Assembly: GCF_014649815.1 (NCBI RefSeq)
Contig: NZ_BMTT01000012.1
Coordinates: forward strand, 1-64,000
From: Streptomyces mutabilis
GTDB taxonomy: Bacteria > Actinomycetota > Actinomycetes > Streptomycetales > Streptomycetaceae
Reading direction: 5' to 3'
Length of the DNA stretch: 64,000 nt
Made by a program: the position numbers and the translations under genes
The notes under the pieces: generated by a model
What the model was told of the DNA's origin: nothing
Database searches by the model: none
What the model saw: the letters and a program-made list of their open reading frames with translations, nothing else
Part shown: positions 1-8,377 of the stretch, piece after piece
Layout: the number at the start of each line of letters is the position of its first letter
Numbering within the stretch: position 1 is the first letter of the stretch

Positions 1-123
1 GGCTCGCACAAGGTGTCCCTGGACAAGGTCATCAAGACCATGAAGGACACCGGCGCCGACATGAAGGTCAAGTACAAGGAGACGGCCCGGGGCGGGCTGG
101 CCGTCAACGTCATCGAGTGCTGA
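1..123 (+). CDS. sdaA: L-serine ammonia-lyase, C-terminal 40 residues (partial)
   Basis: The window opens inside this gene. The visible tail reads in frame to TGA at 121-123 and contains [17 protein letters not shown], the conserved C-terminus of iron-sulfur L-serine dehydratases, where the terminal region carries a conserved cysteine. The enzyme deaminates serine to pyruvate and ammonia in the cytoplasm. It fits the downstream island, in which sarcosine and glycine released by demethylation can become serine through GlyA. Only the tail is present, so the start, promoter and upstream neighbours cannot be judged. Confidence 0.85.
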   Translation, partial: GSHKVSLDKVIKTMKDTGADMKVKYKETARGGLAVNVIEC

Positions 124-382
124 CGGCACGAGTGTCGGAAACGTCTTTCATGAACGAGCGTGACCGGGCCGGTGCGGGGACGGACGGCCCCCGGCCCGTC
201 GGCACAGGAGGTTCGCCTCACGGGTGGCGAACCCCTGCTGCGCCGCGGTTCCGTCGGCATCGAGGAGCGGTGCGCCGCTCTCGCGCCACCCTGGCGCCGT
301 CGCCGCCCGCCAACGGTGCCGGACGGGAGCGATGCCGGCGAACGGCGGTCGTCACCCACGAGCACAGAACCGGGAGCAGGAC
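124..382. other. Intergenic region between sdaA and fdhD
   Basis: No gene is supported here. It holds one perfect 8-bp stem (GGTTCGCC at 210-217, GGCGAACC at 226-233, 8-nt loop) that may terminate sdaA transcripts, although no T-tract follows. No clear promoter for fdhD was recognised. Open frames across this stretch are shadow frames of high-GC DNA. Confidence 0.4.
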
Positions 383-1261
383 ATGGGACGGGTCACCGAG
401 CGACGGCGCGTGCTGCGCATCCGGGATGGTGGGACGAGCACCCGCCCGGACACCCTCGTCGCGGAGGAGCCGCTGGAGATCAGACTGAACGGCGAGCCAC
501 TGGCGATCACCATGCGCACACCCGGCGACGACTTCGCGCTCGCCACCGGGTTCCTGGTGAGCGAGGGCGTCCTCGGCAGTGCCGAGGACGTGGCCAACAT
601 CGCGTACTGCGCGGGGGCCGTGGACGGGGACGGGGCGAACACGTACAACATCGTCGACGTACGGCTGGCCCAAGGCGTGCCGGTGCCCGAGGTCTCGCTC
701 GAGCGCAACGTGTACACCACCTCCTCGTGCGGGCTGTGCGGGAAGGCGAGCCTGGACGCCGTACGGACCACCGCCCGCTGGCCGGTCTCCGATCTGCCCC
801 CGGTCCGCGTCACCTCCGGACTGCTGGCAACTCTCCCCGATCGGCTGCGGGCGGCGCAACGGGTCTTCGAACGCACCGGAGGCCTGCACGCCGCCGGGCT
901 GTTCGCGCCCGGGGGCCGACTGCTGGATGTGCGCGAGGACGTGGGACGGCACAACGCCGTGGACAAGATCGTGGGCCGTGCGCTGCGGTCCGGCGATCTG
1001 CCGCTGTCCCAGAGCATCCTGCTCGTCTCGGGCCGGGCCTCCTTCGAGCTGGCCCAGAAGGCGGTCATGGCGGGCATCCCGCTGCTGGCCGCGGTTTCGG
1101 CGCCCTCCTCCCTCGCGGTGGACCTGGCCGGCGAGACCGGGCTCACGCTCGTCGGCTTCCTGCGCGGCGCTTCCATGAACGTGTACACGGGTGAGCAGCG
1201 GATCGACCTGCGGTCGGCGGACGGCAGAGCACGGCGACCCGAAGGGGGAGGGTCGGGGTGA
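383..1261 (+). CDS. fdhD: FdhD, formate dehydrogenase accessory sulfurtransferase
   Basis: A protein of 292 residues. It carries the family's redox motif [10 protein letters not shown], whose CxxC pair transfers sulfur from IscS to the bis-MGD cofactor of formate dehydrogenases. Other conserved stretches are [14 protein letters not shown] near the N-terminus and [14 protein letters not shown] in the nucleotide-binding half. The ATG at 383 is preferred over longer frame-open starts because FdhD homology begins right after it and GGAGCAGG precedes it. It probably matures the FdhF/YdeP-type enzyme encoded at the far end of the island (24698-26998). The next gene starts on its stop codon (GTG 1258 overlaps TGA 1259), suggesting translational coupling. 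Confidence 0.93.
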   Translation: MGRVTERRRVLRIRDGGTSTRPDTLVAEEPLEIRLNGEPLAITMRTPGDDFALATGFLVSEGVLGSAEDVANIAYCAGAVDGDGANTYNIVDVRLAQGVPVPEVSLERNVYTTSSCGLCGKASLDAVRTTARWPVSDLPPVRVTSGLLATLPDRLRAAQRVFERTGGLHAAGLFAPGGRLLDVREDVGRHNAVDKIVGRALRSGDLPLSQSILLVSGRASFELAQKAVMAGIPLLAAVSAPSSLAVDLAGETGLTLVGFLRGASMNVYTGEQRIDLRSADGRARRPEGGGSG

Positions 1262-1713
1262 GTCGGCACGTGTCGGCGGCCGAGGGGGGGCGCGACCCTG
1301 CCTCCGGCGTCCTCGCCGGCCCGCCCCGGCCGCGACCGGGCGGCGCCGCCCGCCGCCCGCGCCGTGTGGCGATGCTCTCCGTGCACACCTCCCCGCTGCA
1401 CCAGCCCGGCACCGGCGACGCCGGCGGCATGAACGTCTACATCGTCGACCTCGCGCAGCGCCTGGCCGCCCTCGGGATCGAGGTGGAGGTCTTCACGCGG
1501 GCGACGGCCGGGGGACTCCCGCCTGCCGTCCGGCTCGCCCCCGGCGTCCTGGTCCGGCACGTCGACGCCGGCCCCTACGAGGGCCTCGCCAAGGAGGACC
1601 TCTCGGCCCAGCTGTGCGCCTTCACGCACGGCGTGATGCGGGCCTGGGCCGGTCACCGCCCCGGCTACTACGACCTGGTCCACTCCCACTACTGGCTCTC
1701 CGGCCATGTCGGC
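1258..1713 (+). pseudogene. mshA: MshA-type D-inositol 3-phosphate glycosyltransferase, 5' fragment
   Basis: The first ~150 residues match the N-terminal domain of mycothiol glycosyltransferase Msh[40 protein letters not shown] and [15 protein letters not shown] are hallmarks. Intact MshA is about 420-450 residues and continues after SGHVG into the second Rossmann domain. Here the match stops near 1713 and the DNA becomes the 3' end of an unrelated transporter gene; the frame runs on without homology to 2019. The catalytic C-terminal domain is missing, so the fragment should be inactive. It starts on the fdhD stop codon. Confidence 0.85.
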
Positions 1714-2134
1714 AGGTTTGGTCGGTCTGTTCTTCGTCAGCGGCGCCGACGCGGCCTCGGTAGTGCTCGGCATGCTCTCCTGCCGGGGCAGCCTGAACCC
1801 CGGCCGCCCGGTCGTGATCCTCTGGGGCGCGCTGACCGGCCTGGTGGCCGCCGTCCTGCTGCTGGCCGGCGGCCTGGACGCGGTCAAGCAGGTGGCCATC
1901 ATCGCCGCTTTCCCGTTCCTCTTCGTGATGATCGGCCTGTGCGTCTCCCTGGTGAAGGCCCTGCGCAGCGAGCCGAGAGACGAACCGGCGCCCCGGGTGC
2001 CGGTCGCCGCCGTCGGTGACGAACAGGCACCGGAAGACAGTGTGTCGACGACCGGGGTGGCGGACTCGGAGGTCACCGGCCGGGCGGCCGGGGCCGGTCC
2101 GGAACCGGGCGAAACCGAGACCCTGCACACCTGA
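1706..2134 (+). pseudogene. BCCT-family (betaine/choline/carnitine) transporter, 3' fragment
   Basis: In a different frame from the mshA fragment, this stretch encodes the last membrane segments of a BCCT transporter: [19 protein letters not shown], then two hydrophobic helices around [20 protein letters not shown] and [20 protein letters not shown], then a polar tail. Full BCCT proteins have 12 transmembrane segments and more than 500 residues; about 140 remain. The N-terminal remainder is absent from the window. Loss of a betaine-type importer is notable beside a betaine/sarcosine degradation island. It is either a deletion scar or an assembly join. Confidence 0.8.
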
Positions 2135-2148
2135 TGGTGGTCGGCCCC

Positions 2149-2216
2149 TTGACCTCGTAGCTTCCCGTCATCGATCCTCAGTTGCGTATAGTGGTTCGTG
2201 TAGCTGATTAAGCAAC
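2149..2216 (+). promoter_or_regulatory. Promoter and putative IclR operator upstream of mscR
   Basis: TTGACC at 2149-2154 is a -35 candidate, with a weak -10 (GATCCT, 2173-2178) after 18 nt. The operator spans 2181-2216: it begins GTTGCGTATAG and ends AAGCAAC, exactly 36 nt. The same -35/operator layout occurs at five other island promoters. The role of the IclR protein at 9591-10388 is inferred. Confidence 0.6.
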
Positions 2217-2250
2217 ACATAGTCGAGAGTTTTGGTCAGAGGAGTAGCCC

Positions 2251-3336
2251 ATGGCTCACGAGGTTCGCGCCGTCGTCGCCCGAGAGAAGGGCGCCCCGGT
2301 CTCCGTCGAGACCATAGTCGTCCCCGACCCGGGGCCGGGCGAGGCGCTCGTCGCGATCGAGGCGTGCGGCGTCTGCCACAGCGACCTCCACTACCGGGAG
2401 GGTGGCATCAACGACGAGTTCCCCTTCCTCCTCGGGCACGAGGCGGCTGGCCGCGTCGAGGCCGTCGGAGAGGGGGTCAGCGGCGTCGAGCCGGGTGATT
2501 TCGTCGTCCTCAACTGGCGTGCGGTCTGCGGGCAGTGCAGGGCGTGCAGCAAGGGCAAGCCCTGGTACTGCTTCGCCACCCACAACGCGACGCAGCCGAT
2601 GACCCTGCTCGACGGCACCCCGCTCTCGCCCGCGCTCGGCATCGGTGCTTTCGCGGAGAAGACGCTCGTCGCCGCGGGCCAGTGCACCAAGGTCGACCCG
2701 GCCGCTCCCGCCACCGCCGCGGGGCTGCTGGGATGCGGTGTGATGGCGGGCTTCGGCGCGGCCGTCAACACCGGTGCCGTGGGCCGAGGCGACTCCGTCG
2801 CGGTCATCGGCTGTGGCGGGGTCGGCATGGCCGCCGTCGCGGGGGCGAGGCTCGCCGGCGCCACCAAAGTCATCGCCGTCGACCTCGACCCGCGCAAGCT
2901 CGAGCAGGCCATGGCCATGGGCGCCACGCATGTGGTCGACGGCAGGGGTGCGGATGTCGTGGCGTCGGTCCGCGAGCTGACCGGAGGCCTCGGTGCGGAC
3001 GTGGTCGTCGACGCGGTCGGCCGGCCCGAGACGTACGAGCAGGCCTTCTACGCCCGCGACCTGGCCGGCACGGTCGTCCTGGTCGGCGTGCCCACACCCG
3101 AGATGACCGTTGAACTGCCGTTGCTCGACGTCTTCGGCCGCGGAGGCTCGTTGAAGTCCAGCTGGTACGGCGACTGCCTGCCCTCCCGTGACTTCCCTGC
3201 GCTCGTCGACCTCTACCTGGCGGGGCGGTTCGACCTGGACGCGTTCGTGAGCGAGACCATCGGACTCGGCGACGTGGAGAAGGCCTTCGAGAAAATGCAC
3301 CGCGGTGAGGTGCTGCGTTCCGTGGTGGTGCTGTGA
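2251..3336 (+). CDS. mscR: S-(hydroxymethyl)mycothiol dehydrogenase
   Basis: A 361-residue zinc-dependent class III-type alcohol dehydrogenase. It oxidises the formaldehyde-mycothiol adduct with NAD+ to S-formylmycothiol. Visible features are the catalytic-zinc motif CGVCHSD and [12 protein letters not shown], the structural-zinc cysteines in [15 protein letters not shown], and the Rossmann motif [18 protein letters not shown]. The WRAVCGQC / [13 protein letters not shown] region is typical of mycothiol-dependent members rather than general alcohol dehydrogenases. AGAGGAG precedes the ATG. It overlaps the next gene by 4 bp. Formaldehyde is expected from oxidative N-demethylation by the Rieske, Dmg and Sox enzymes downstream. 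Confidence 0.92.
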   Translation: MAHEVRAVVAREKGAPVSVETIVVPDPGPGEALVAIEACGVCHSDLHYREGGINDEFPFLLGHEAAGRVEAVGEGVSGVEPGDFVVLNWRAVCGQCRACSKGKPWYCFATHNATQPMTLLDGTPLSPALGIGAFAEKTLVAAGQCTKVDPAAPATAAGLLGCGVMAGFGAAVNTGAVGRGDSVAVIGCGGVGMAAVAGARLAGATKVIAVDLDPRKLEQAMAMGATHVVDGRGADVVASVRELTGGLGADVVVDAVGRPETYEQAFYARDLAGTVVLVGVPTPEMTVELPLLDVFGRGGSLKSSWYGDCLPSRDFPALVDLYLAGRFDLDAFVSETIGLGDVEKAFEKMHRGEVLRSVVVL

Positions 3337-3971
3337 TGGCCGGCGCACTCCGCATCGAACGCCTCGTCACCAGCGGGACCTTCAGCCTCGACGGCGGCAC
3401 CTGGGACGTCGACAACAACGTGTGGATCGTCGGTGACGACGACGAGGCACTGGTCGTCGACGCGGCACATGACGCCGACGCGATCCTGCGGGCCCTCGGC
3501 GACCGTCGTCTGTCGGCCATCGTGTGCACCCATGCCCACGACGACCACGTGAACGCGGCACCCGAGCTGGCGGACGCCACGGGCGCCCACGTCCTCCTGC
3601 ACCCCGACGATGAGGTGCTCTGGGACCTGGCGCACCCGGACCGGCGGCCCGACGGCGCGCTCGCCGACGGCGAAGAGCTCAAGGTGGCGGGCATCGGCCT
3701 GCGAGTGCTCCACACGCCCGGACACGCTCCGGGGGCCGTGTCCCTGTACGCGCCCGACCTGGGCGCGCTGTTCAGCGGTGACACGCTGTTCGCCGGCGGG
3801 CCCGGCGCGACCGGGCGCTCGTACAGCGACTTCGGCGTGATCATCACCTCGATCCGTGACCGGCTGCTGGCGCTCCCGGCAGAGACGGTCGTCCACACCG
3901 GTCACGGCGAGACGACCACGATCGGCGCGGAGGCACCGTATCTCGCGGAGTGGGTCGCCCGCGGCTGGTGA
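3333..3971 (+). CDS. MBL-fold hydrolase paired with mscR (candidate S-formylmycothiol hydrolase)
   Basis: A 212-residue metallo-beta-lactamase-fold protein with the metal motif [14 protein letters not shown] (HxHxDH), later ligands in [13 protein letters not shown] and FSGDTLF, and a final HTGHGE. The start overlaps the mscR stop by 4 bp, so the two are co-translated. Actinobacteria commonly pair mscR with such a gene, and hydrolysis of S-formylmycothiol to formate and free mycothiol is a reasonable role; this is inference from context. It resembles glyoxalase II in size and motifs, which is the main alternative. Confidence 0.85.
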   Translation: MMAGALRIERLVTSGTFSLDGGTWDVDNNVWIVGDDDEALVVDAAHDADAILRALGDRRLSAIVCTHAHDDHVNAAPELADATGAHVLLHPDDEVLWDLAHPDRRPDGALADGEELKVAGIGLRVLHTPGHAPGAVSLYAPDLGALFSGDTLFAGGPGATGRSYSDFGVIITSIRDRLLALPAETVVHTGHGETTTIGAEAPYLAEWVARGW

Positions 3972-4098
3972 CGCGGTGCGGCCCCGCCCCTCGGGGCGCT
4001 CGACCGCCACGGTGCCCCTCGGGCGCCGGCCGCGGCCGGGCGCCCCGCCCGGCTCGCTCCGCCACCACCCGCCCCACCACCTCACTGGACGAACCATC

Positions 4099-5156
4099 GT
4101 GTACGACCTCGCCCCGCTGGCCCGCTTCGGCGGGCTCGTCGCCACCGGCCTGCGCGATGTGACCAGCGACCCCGCGGCTCTGGACTCCGCCGGCTTCTGG
4201 GCGGTCGTCGCGGACTTCGAAGGCCGTCTGGTTCGCGCCCGGTTCGATGACGTGCGCCCCGAGCCACCGCCCGCGCCGGCGGCCGGAGCCTGGCGCGGAC
4301 CGGCCGCCGGCGACTGGACCTCGTCCCTGGACCGCGCCGCCTACACCGCGGGCGTGCGCCGCGTCCGCGAGCACATCGCGGCCGGCGAGATCTACCAGGC
4401 CAACACCTCTGCCGAGTGCTGTCCGCGCCGCTGCCCGGACCGGCCGCCGACGCCCTGACCGCCTTGCTCGCCCGTGGCAATCCCGCGCCGTACGCCGGTA
4501 CGGTCCGGCTCCCCGCGCACGGCGTCGAGGTGGCCACCGCCTCGCCCGAGCTGTACCTGCGCCGTGTCGGCCGCACCATGGAGTCCGGGCCGATCAAGGG
4601 TACCGGACGCAGGGCGCGGGACCTGCGGGACAAGGACTACGCCGAGAACGTGATGATCGTGGACCTGGTCCGCAACGACCTGGGCCGCGTCTGCGTCACC
4701 GGGTCGGTGACCGTTCCGGCCCTGTGCGCCGTCGAAGAGCATCCCGGCCTGGTGCACCTCGTCTCGACCGTGCGCGGCGAGCTGACGGGCGGCACTGGGT
4801 GGGCCGCGCTGCTGGCCGCGACGTTCCCGCCCGGATCCGTCACGGGCGCGCCCAAGACCAGCGTGCTGCGCGTCATCTCCGCCCTGGAGACCGCGCCTCG
4901 CGGTCCGTGCTGCGGCGGCATCGGCTGGGTCGACGCCGACCGGGGCACCGGCGAACTGGCCGTGGGCATCCGCACGTTCTGGATCGACCGCGCGACCGAA
5001 GGAGGGCCGGTGCTGCGTTTCGGCACGGGCGCCGGCATCACGTGGCGATCCGATCCGGAACGGGAGCGGGACGAGACCGAACTGAAAGCCTTCCGACTGT
5101 CGAGCCTGGCCTCGTCGAGGCCGCTTCCTGCGGCCGTCCGTCCCCGCGCGGTCTGA
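4099..5156 (+). pseudogene. pabB: Aminodeoxychorismate synthase component I, frameshifted
   Basis: Two frames together encode a near-complete PabB. The first runs from GTG 4099 (YDLAPLARFGGLVATGL) to GEIYQAN at 4382-4404. The second resumes as RVLSAPLPGPA and continues through the catalytic region PIKGTGRRARD, DKDYAENVMIVDLVRNDLG, PPGSVTGAPK and GGIGWVD to the stop at 5156. The expected NLCRVLS is broken by an apparent 2-nt duplication (AC at 4405-4406), after which the first frame stops at 4458. PabB makes 4-amino-4-deoxychorismate for folate. It follows mscR and the MBL gene closely and may share their promoter. A sequencing error cannot be excluded. Confidence 0.85.
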
Positions 5157-5186
5157 ACTCCCTCCGATCGGCTCGGGACACCAAAC

Positions 5187-5210
5187 CCCCGGCGGCCGCA
5201 GCCGCCGGGG
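5187..5210 (+). terminator. Hairpin terminator after pabB
   Basis: A perfect 10-bp stem CCCCGGCGGC / GCCGCCGGGG with a CGCA loop, 30 nt after the pabB stop and before the next promoter. There is no T-tract, which is usual for actinomycetes. Confidence 0.7.
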
Positions 5211-5348
5211 CCGCTCTCGCGTGCCGACGCCACCTCGGCTTCCTTGCCTGGCACGCCCGCGCGTGCGCACTACCCGGGGGCTTCGCCGTCCCCGGAGCCG
5301 CCGGTGCGGTACGCCTGCCCCCCTGTCCGTTCCGGCCCCGTCCGTGCC

Positions 5349-5415
5349 TTGACAGGAACTTCCCACCGCCCGCAGACTCGTTGCGTCAACCGCACTCTGT
5401 TTCTCTATATGCAAC
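5349..5415 (+). promoter_or_regulatory. Promoter and putative IclR operator, first Rieske-ferredoxin operon
   Basis: TTGACA at 5349-5354 is followed at 31 nt by a 36-nt operator (5380-5415) beginning GTTGCGTCAACCGCA and ending TATATGCAAC. A weak -10 (CAGACT, 5373-5378) lies directly upstream of the operator. The operator abuts the ribosome-binding site, so bound protein would block transcription start and early elongation. Confidence 0.6.
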
Positions 5416-5423
5416 GAGGTGCC

Positions 5424-5789
5424 ATGGTGATTCCCGTGTGCCGTCTCGACGACCTGCCGCGGGGCGAGTCCTGCCGGCTCGAGACCGACCCGCCCGTCGC
5501 GGTGTTCCACACCGAGGACGGCGAGATCCATGCCATCGACGACACCTGCACCCACCAGGACGCCTCGCTGTCCGACGGCTGGCTGGAGGGCTGTTGGGTC
5601 GAATGCCCGCTGCACGCCTCGAAGTTCGACCTTCGCACCGGGAGGGTGGACGCCCCTCCGGCCAGGCTCCCGGTGCGCACCCACGAGGTCGTCGTCCGGG
5701 ACGGCGTGATCCACGTCGTGCTGTCCGACGCCCCTCCGAACCTGCCGCCGTCCTGCGTGGCCGCCCGGATGGCCGGAGGCGCCGTATGA
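5424..5789 (+). CDS. Rieske [2Fe-2S] ferredoxin, copy 1
   Basis: A 121-residue Rieske-type ferredoxin. The cluster ligands are visible as CTHQDASL and CPLHASKFDL (CxH...CxxH). Proteins of this size carry electrons from an FAD reductase to a Rieske non-haem oxygenase, as in biphenyl or cinnamate dioxygenase systems. The ATG at 5424, with GAGGT 4 nt upstream, is preferred; an in-frame ATG at 5409 lies inside the operator. It overlaps the reductase gene by 4 bp (ATGA). The natural acceptor in this island is the Rieske oxygenase at 23412-24545. A near-identical paralogue lies at 8015-8377. Confidence 0.9.
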   Translation: MVIPVCRLDDLPRGESCRLETDPPVAVFHTEDGEIHAIDDTCTHQDASLSDGWLEGCWVECPLHASKFDLRTGRVDAPPARLPVRTHEVVVRDGVIHVVLSDAPPNLPPSCVAARMAGGAV

Positions 5790-6991
5790 GGACCGTGGCC
5801 GTCGTGGGCGCCTCGCTCGCCGGGCTGTCCGCCGCCCGCTCGCTGCGTGGACAGGGGTACGACGGGCGGCTCGTCGTCATCGGTGACGAACCCCACCGCC
5901 CCTATGACCGGCCCCCGTTGTCGAAGGAGTTCCTCGCCGGAGCGGTCACCGAGGCCGAGCTCTCCCTCGAGGCGGACGATGAGGACCTCGGTGCCGAGTG
6001 GCTGCTCGGCGCGCGAGCCGTCGGCCTGGGGACCCGGGAGCGTTCCGTGCGACTCGCCGACGACCGGGAGGTCCGTGCGGACGGCGTCGTGATCGCCACG
6101 GGGGCCACCGCACGGACCTTGCCCGGCAGCGCCGGCCTCACCGGTGTGCACGTGGTGCGCACCCTCGACGACGCCCGGGCCCTGCGGGACGATCTGGCGC
6201 GCGGTGGTCGGCTGGTGGTCGTCGGGGGCGGGTTCGTCGGCGCCGAAGTGGTCTCGACGGCGCGCGGTATGGGCCTGGAGGTGACGTTCGTCGTGGCCGG
6301 CCCCGCTCCGCTGTCCGGCGTGCTCGGACGGGACATGGCGGCGGCCGTCTCCCCGCTCCACGGCGACCACGGCGTTCGCCTGCTGTGCGGGACCGGTGTG
6401 CGCGGGGTGACGTGCGGACCGGGTGACCGCTCCGGAGCGGAGCGGGGGAGGGTGTCGGCCGTCCTGCTGGACGACGGACGCCGCCTCCCGGCCGACATCG
6501 TCGTCCTTGGGATCGGCGCCGTCCCCTGCACCGGCTGGCTGGAGGGCTCCGGCGTCGCGCTCGGCGACGGGGTGCGCTGCGGGGCAGACGGCACCACCAG
6601 CGTGCCGGGTGTTGTCGCGGTCGGTGACTGCGCCGCCTGGTACGACCCGGCCGCCGCCGTCCATCGTCGGATCGAGCACTGGACCGGAGCCAAGGAGCGC
6701 GCGCCGGCTGCCGTCGCCGCCCTGCTCTCCGGCGGTGCCGCCCCGTTCGCCACGCCTCGGCCGCCGTACTTCTGGTCCGACCAGTACGGCGTGCGCATCC
6801 AGTTCGCCGGGCACGCCGCGCATGCCGACACGGTGACCGTCGAGGACGGCGACCCGGCCGACCGGAGTTTCCTGGCCGTGTACCGTCGCGCCGGACATCC
6901 GGTCGCCGTGCTGGGTGTGGCCCGGACCAAGGAGTTCACCCGCCGTCGGCGGCAGCTGGCCGCCGACGCCGCCCGGACCGCAACCGCATGA
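5786..6991 (+). CDS. FAD-dependent ferredoxin reductase, copy 1
   Basis: A 401-residue pyridine nucleotide-disulfide oxidoreductase of the Rieske-ferredoxin reductase type. The FAD Rossmann motif VAVVGASLAGLSAARSL is at the N-terminus, followed by RPYDRPPLSKEFLAG. The second dinucleotide motif is LVVVGGGFVGAEVVSTARG near residue 150, and the FAD-ribityl motif is VPGVVAVGDCAAWYDP. The C-terminal reductase domain contains YFWSDQYGVRIQFAG, typical of ferredoxin reductases. It should pass NAD(P)H electrons to the ferredoxin encoded immediately upstream. It shares a 114-nt stretch of very high DNA identity with the second copy. Confidence 0.92.
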   Translation: MRTVAVVGASLAGLSAARSLRGQGYDGRLVVIGDEPHRPYDRPPLSKEFLAGAVTEAELSLEADDEDLGAEWLLGARAVGLGTRERSVRLADDREVRADGVVIATGATARTLPGSAGLTGVHVVRTLDDARALRDDLARGGRLVVVGGGFVGAEVVSTARGMGLEVTFVVAGPAPLSGVLGRDMAAAVSPLHGDHGVRLLCGTGVRGVTCGPGDRSGAERGRVSAVLLDDGRRLPADIVVLGIGAVPCTGWLEGSGVALGDGVRCGADGTTSVPGVVAVGDCAAWYDPAAAVHRRIEHWTGAKERAPAAVAALLSGGAAPFATPRPPYFWSDQYGVRIQFAGHAAHADTVTVEDGDPADRSFLAVYRRAGHPVAVLGVARTKEFTRRRRQLAADAARTATA

Positions 6992-7899
6992 GCACCGCGA
7001 CGTGGACGGGCCGGGGAGTTCCCGCACAGCACCCGCGCGGGCTTCCCCGGCTGGACCGGACCCTGGTCATGGGGATCGTGAACGTCACGCCCGACTCGTT
7101 CTCCGACGGTGGGCGGTGGTACGACCCGCGCCGGGCCGTGGCGCACGGCCTGGCACTGGTCGACGAGGGCGCGGACATCCTGGACGTGGGCGGCGAGTCG
7201 ACCCGCCCCGGGGCGGTGCGCCCGCCGGTCGAGGAGGAACTGCGGCGCGTGCTGCCCGTCGTCCGCGAACTCGCCGCAACCGGTGTGGCCGTCAGCGTCG
7301 ACACCATGCGGGCCGAGGTTGCCGCTCGCGCCATCGAGGCGGGCGCGGCGCTGGTCAACGACGTCTCAGGGGGACTCGCCGATCCCGCCATGCTGCCGCT
7401 GGTGGCGCAGGCCGGGACGCCGTACGTCGCCATGCACTGGCGCGGGCACTCCGACGGCATGCAGGCCCGCGCCGGGTACGGCGATGTTGTCACCGAGGTG
7501 GCCGACGCCTTGCGGCTGCGTGTCGATGCGGCGCTGCACGCCGGCATCCCGCCGGACCGCCTGATCCTGGACCCGGGGCTGGGGTTCGCCAAGGACGCCG
7601 ATCACAACTGGCAGTTGCTCGCCCGACTGAGGGAGATCGTCGCCCTGGGCCGGCCGGTTCTCGTGGGCGCGGCGCGGAAGTCCTTCCTGGGCCGCCTGCT
7701 GGCGGACCCGGTGACCGGCAGGCCTCGGTCGGCCGGGCTGCGGGACGCGGCCACGTCCGCGGTTTCCGTCCTGGCGGCCGCGCAGGGCGCCTGGTGCGTC
7801 CGTGTCCACGATGTCGCCTCGACATCGGACGCCGTGCGGGTCACGGCCCGTTGGGGCCGTCACGCCCCGACGGAGGCGGCATGGACCCTGACGCCGTGA
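6988..7899 (+). CDS. folP: Dihydropteroate synthase
   Basis: A 303-residue FolP. It shows both classic motifs: MGIVNVTPDSFSDGG near residues 28-42 and DVGGESTRPGA near 69-79, followed by SVDTMRAEVA, LVNDVSGG, DPGLGFAKDADHNW and GAARKSFLG. It condenses 6-hydroxymethyl-dihydropterin pyrophosphate with p-aminobenzoate. It overlaps the reductase stop by 4 bp, so a folate enzyme is co-translated with a Rieske electron-transfer pair. With the nearby pabB and abundant THF-using demethylases, the likely purpose is extra folate for C1 capture. A housekeeping folP probably exists elsewhere; that is inference. Confidence 0.95.
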   Translation: MSTATWTGRGVPAQHPRGLPRLDRTLVMGIVNVTPDSFSDGGRWYDPRRAVAHGLALVDEGADILDVGGESTRPGAVRPPVEEELRRVLPVVRELAATGVAVSVDTMRAEVAARAIEAGAALVNDVSGGLADPAMLPLVAQAGTPYVAMHWRGHSDGMQARAGYGDVVTEVADALRLRVDAALHAGIPPDRLILDPGLGFAKDADHNWQLLARLREIVALGRPVLVGAARKSFLGRLLADPVTGRPRSAGLRDAATSAVSVLAAAQGAWCVRVHDVASTSDAVRVTARWGRHAPTEAAWTLTP

Positions 7900-7937
7900 A
7901 CCCCCGGACGTGGTCGCCGCGAGGGTCCGTGAGCTTC

Positions 7938-8006
7938 TTGACAGGGCTTCGGGGCCGCCCTCACACTGGCGTTGCGTTCACCGCAATTCGTTTCGTTATA
8001 CGCACC
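7938..8006 (+). promoter_or_regulatory. Promoter and putative IclR operator, second Rieske-ferredoxin operon
   Basis: TTGACA at 7938-7943, then a 36-nt operator at 7971-8006 starting GTTGCGTTCACCGCAAT and ending ATACGCACC (one mismatch to the GCAAC end). The spacing from -35 to operator is 33 nt. It sits nine bases before the ATG, as at the first ferredoxin copy. Confidence 0.6.
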
Positions 8007-8014
8007 GAGGTGTC

Positions 8015-8377
8015 ATGATGATTCCCGCGTGCCGTCTCGCGGAGCTCCCGCGAGGCGAGGCCTACCGGCTCGACACCGATCCGCCGGTCTCGGTGTTCCA
8101 CACCGAGGACGGCGAGATCTACGCCATCGACGACACGTGCACCCACCAGGACGCCTCTCTCGCCGACGGCTGGCTGGAGGGCTGCGAGGTGGAATGCCCG
8201 CTGCACGCGTCGAAGTTCGACCTGCGGACCGGAGCCGTCGACGCCCCGCCGGCCCGACTCCCGGTCCGTACGCACGACGTCGTCGTCCAGGACGGCATGA
8301 TCTACGTCCGGCTGTCCACGGACGCCCCCAACCTGCCGCCCTGCGTCGCGGCCAGGCTCGCGGGCGGTCGCACATGA
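8015..8377 (+). CDS. Rieske [2Fe-2S] ferredoxin, copy 2
   Basis: A 120-residue paralogue of the ferredoxin at 5424-5789, with the same ligands CTHQDASL and CPLHASKFDL and almost the same sequence throughout. Tandem ATGs (8015 and 8018) are possible starts; 8015 has the same distance from the GAGGT site as in copy 1. It overlaps its reductase by 4 bp. The paralogue pair brackets folP, so a tandem duplication of promoter, ferredoxin and reductase is the simplest history. Confidence 0.9.
   Translation: MMIPACRLAELPRGEAYRLDTDPPVSVFHTEDGEIYAIDDTCTHQDASLADGWLEGCEVECPLHASKFDLRTGAVDAPPARLPVRTHDVVVQDGMIYVRLSTDAPNLPPCVAARLAGGRT

Noticed and set aside
210-233. Stem-loop with a GTTCG element resembling a tRNA T-arm
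   Set aside because: No acceptor, D or anticodon arms can be drawn around it; it was kept only as a possible weak terminator.
117-1194. Several long open frames overlapping fdhD and its upstream region
   Set aside because: They are Arg/Gly/Pro-rich shadow frames of high-GC DNA without motifs; the FdhD frame carries all recognisable homology.
352-2220. A 622-residue minus-strand open frame covering fdhD, mshA and BCCT fragments
   Set aside because: It crosses three recognisable genes on the other strand and has no family motif; it is a complementary-strand shadow.
5409-5423. Upstream ATG of the first Rieske ferredoxin as the true start
   Set aside because: It lies within the conserved 36-nt operator and has no ribosome-binding site, while ATG 5424 has GAGGT and matches copy 2.
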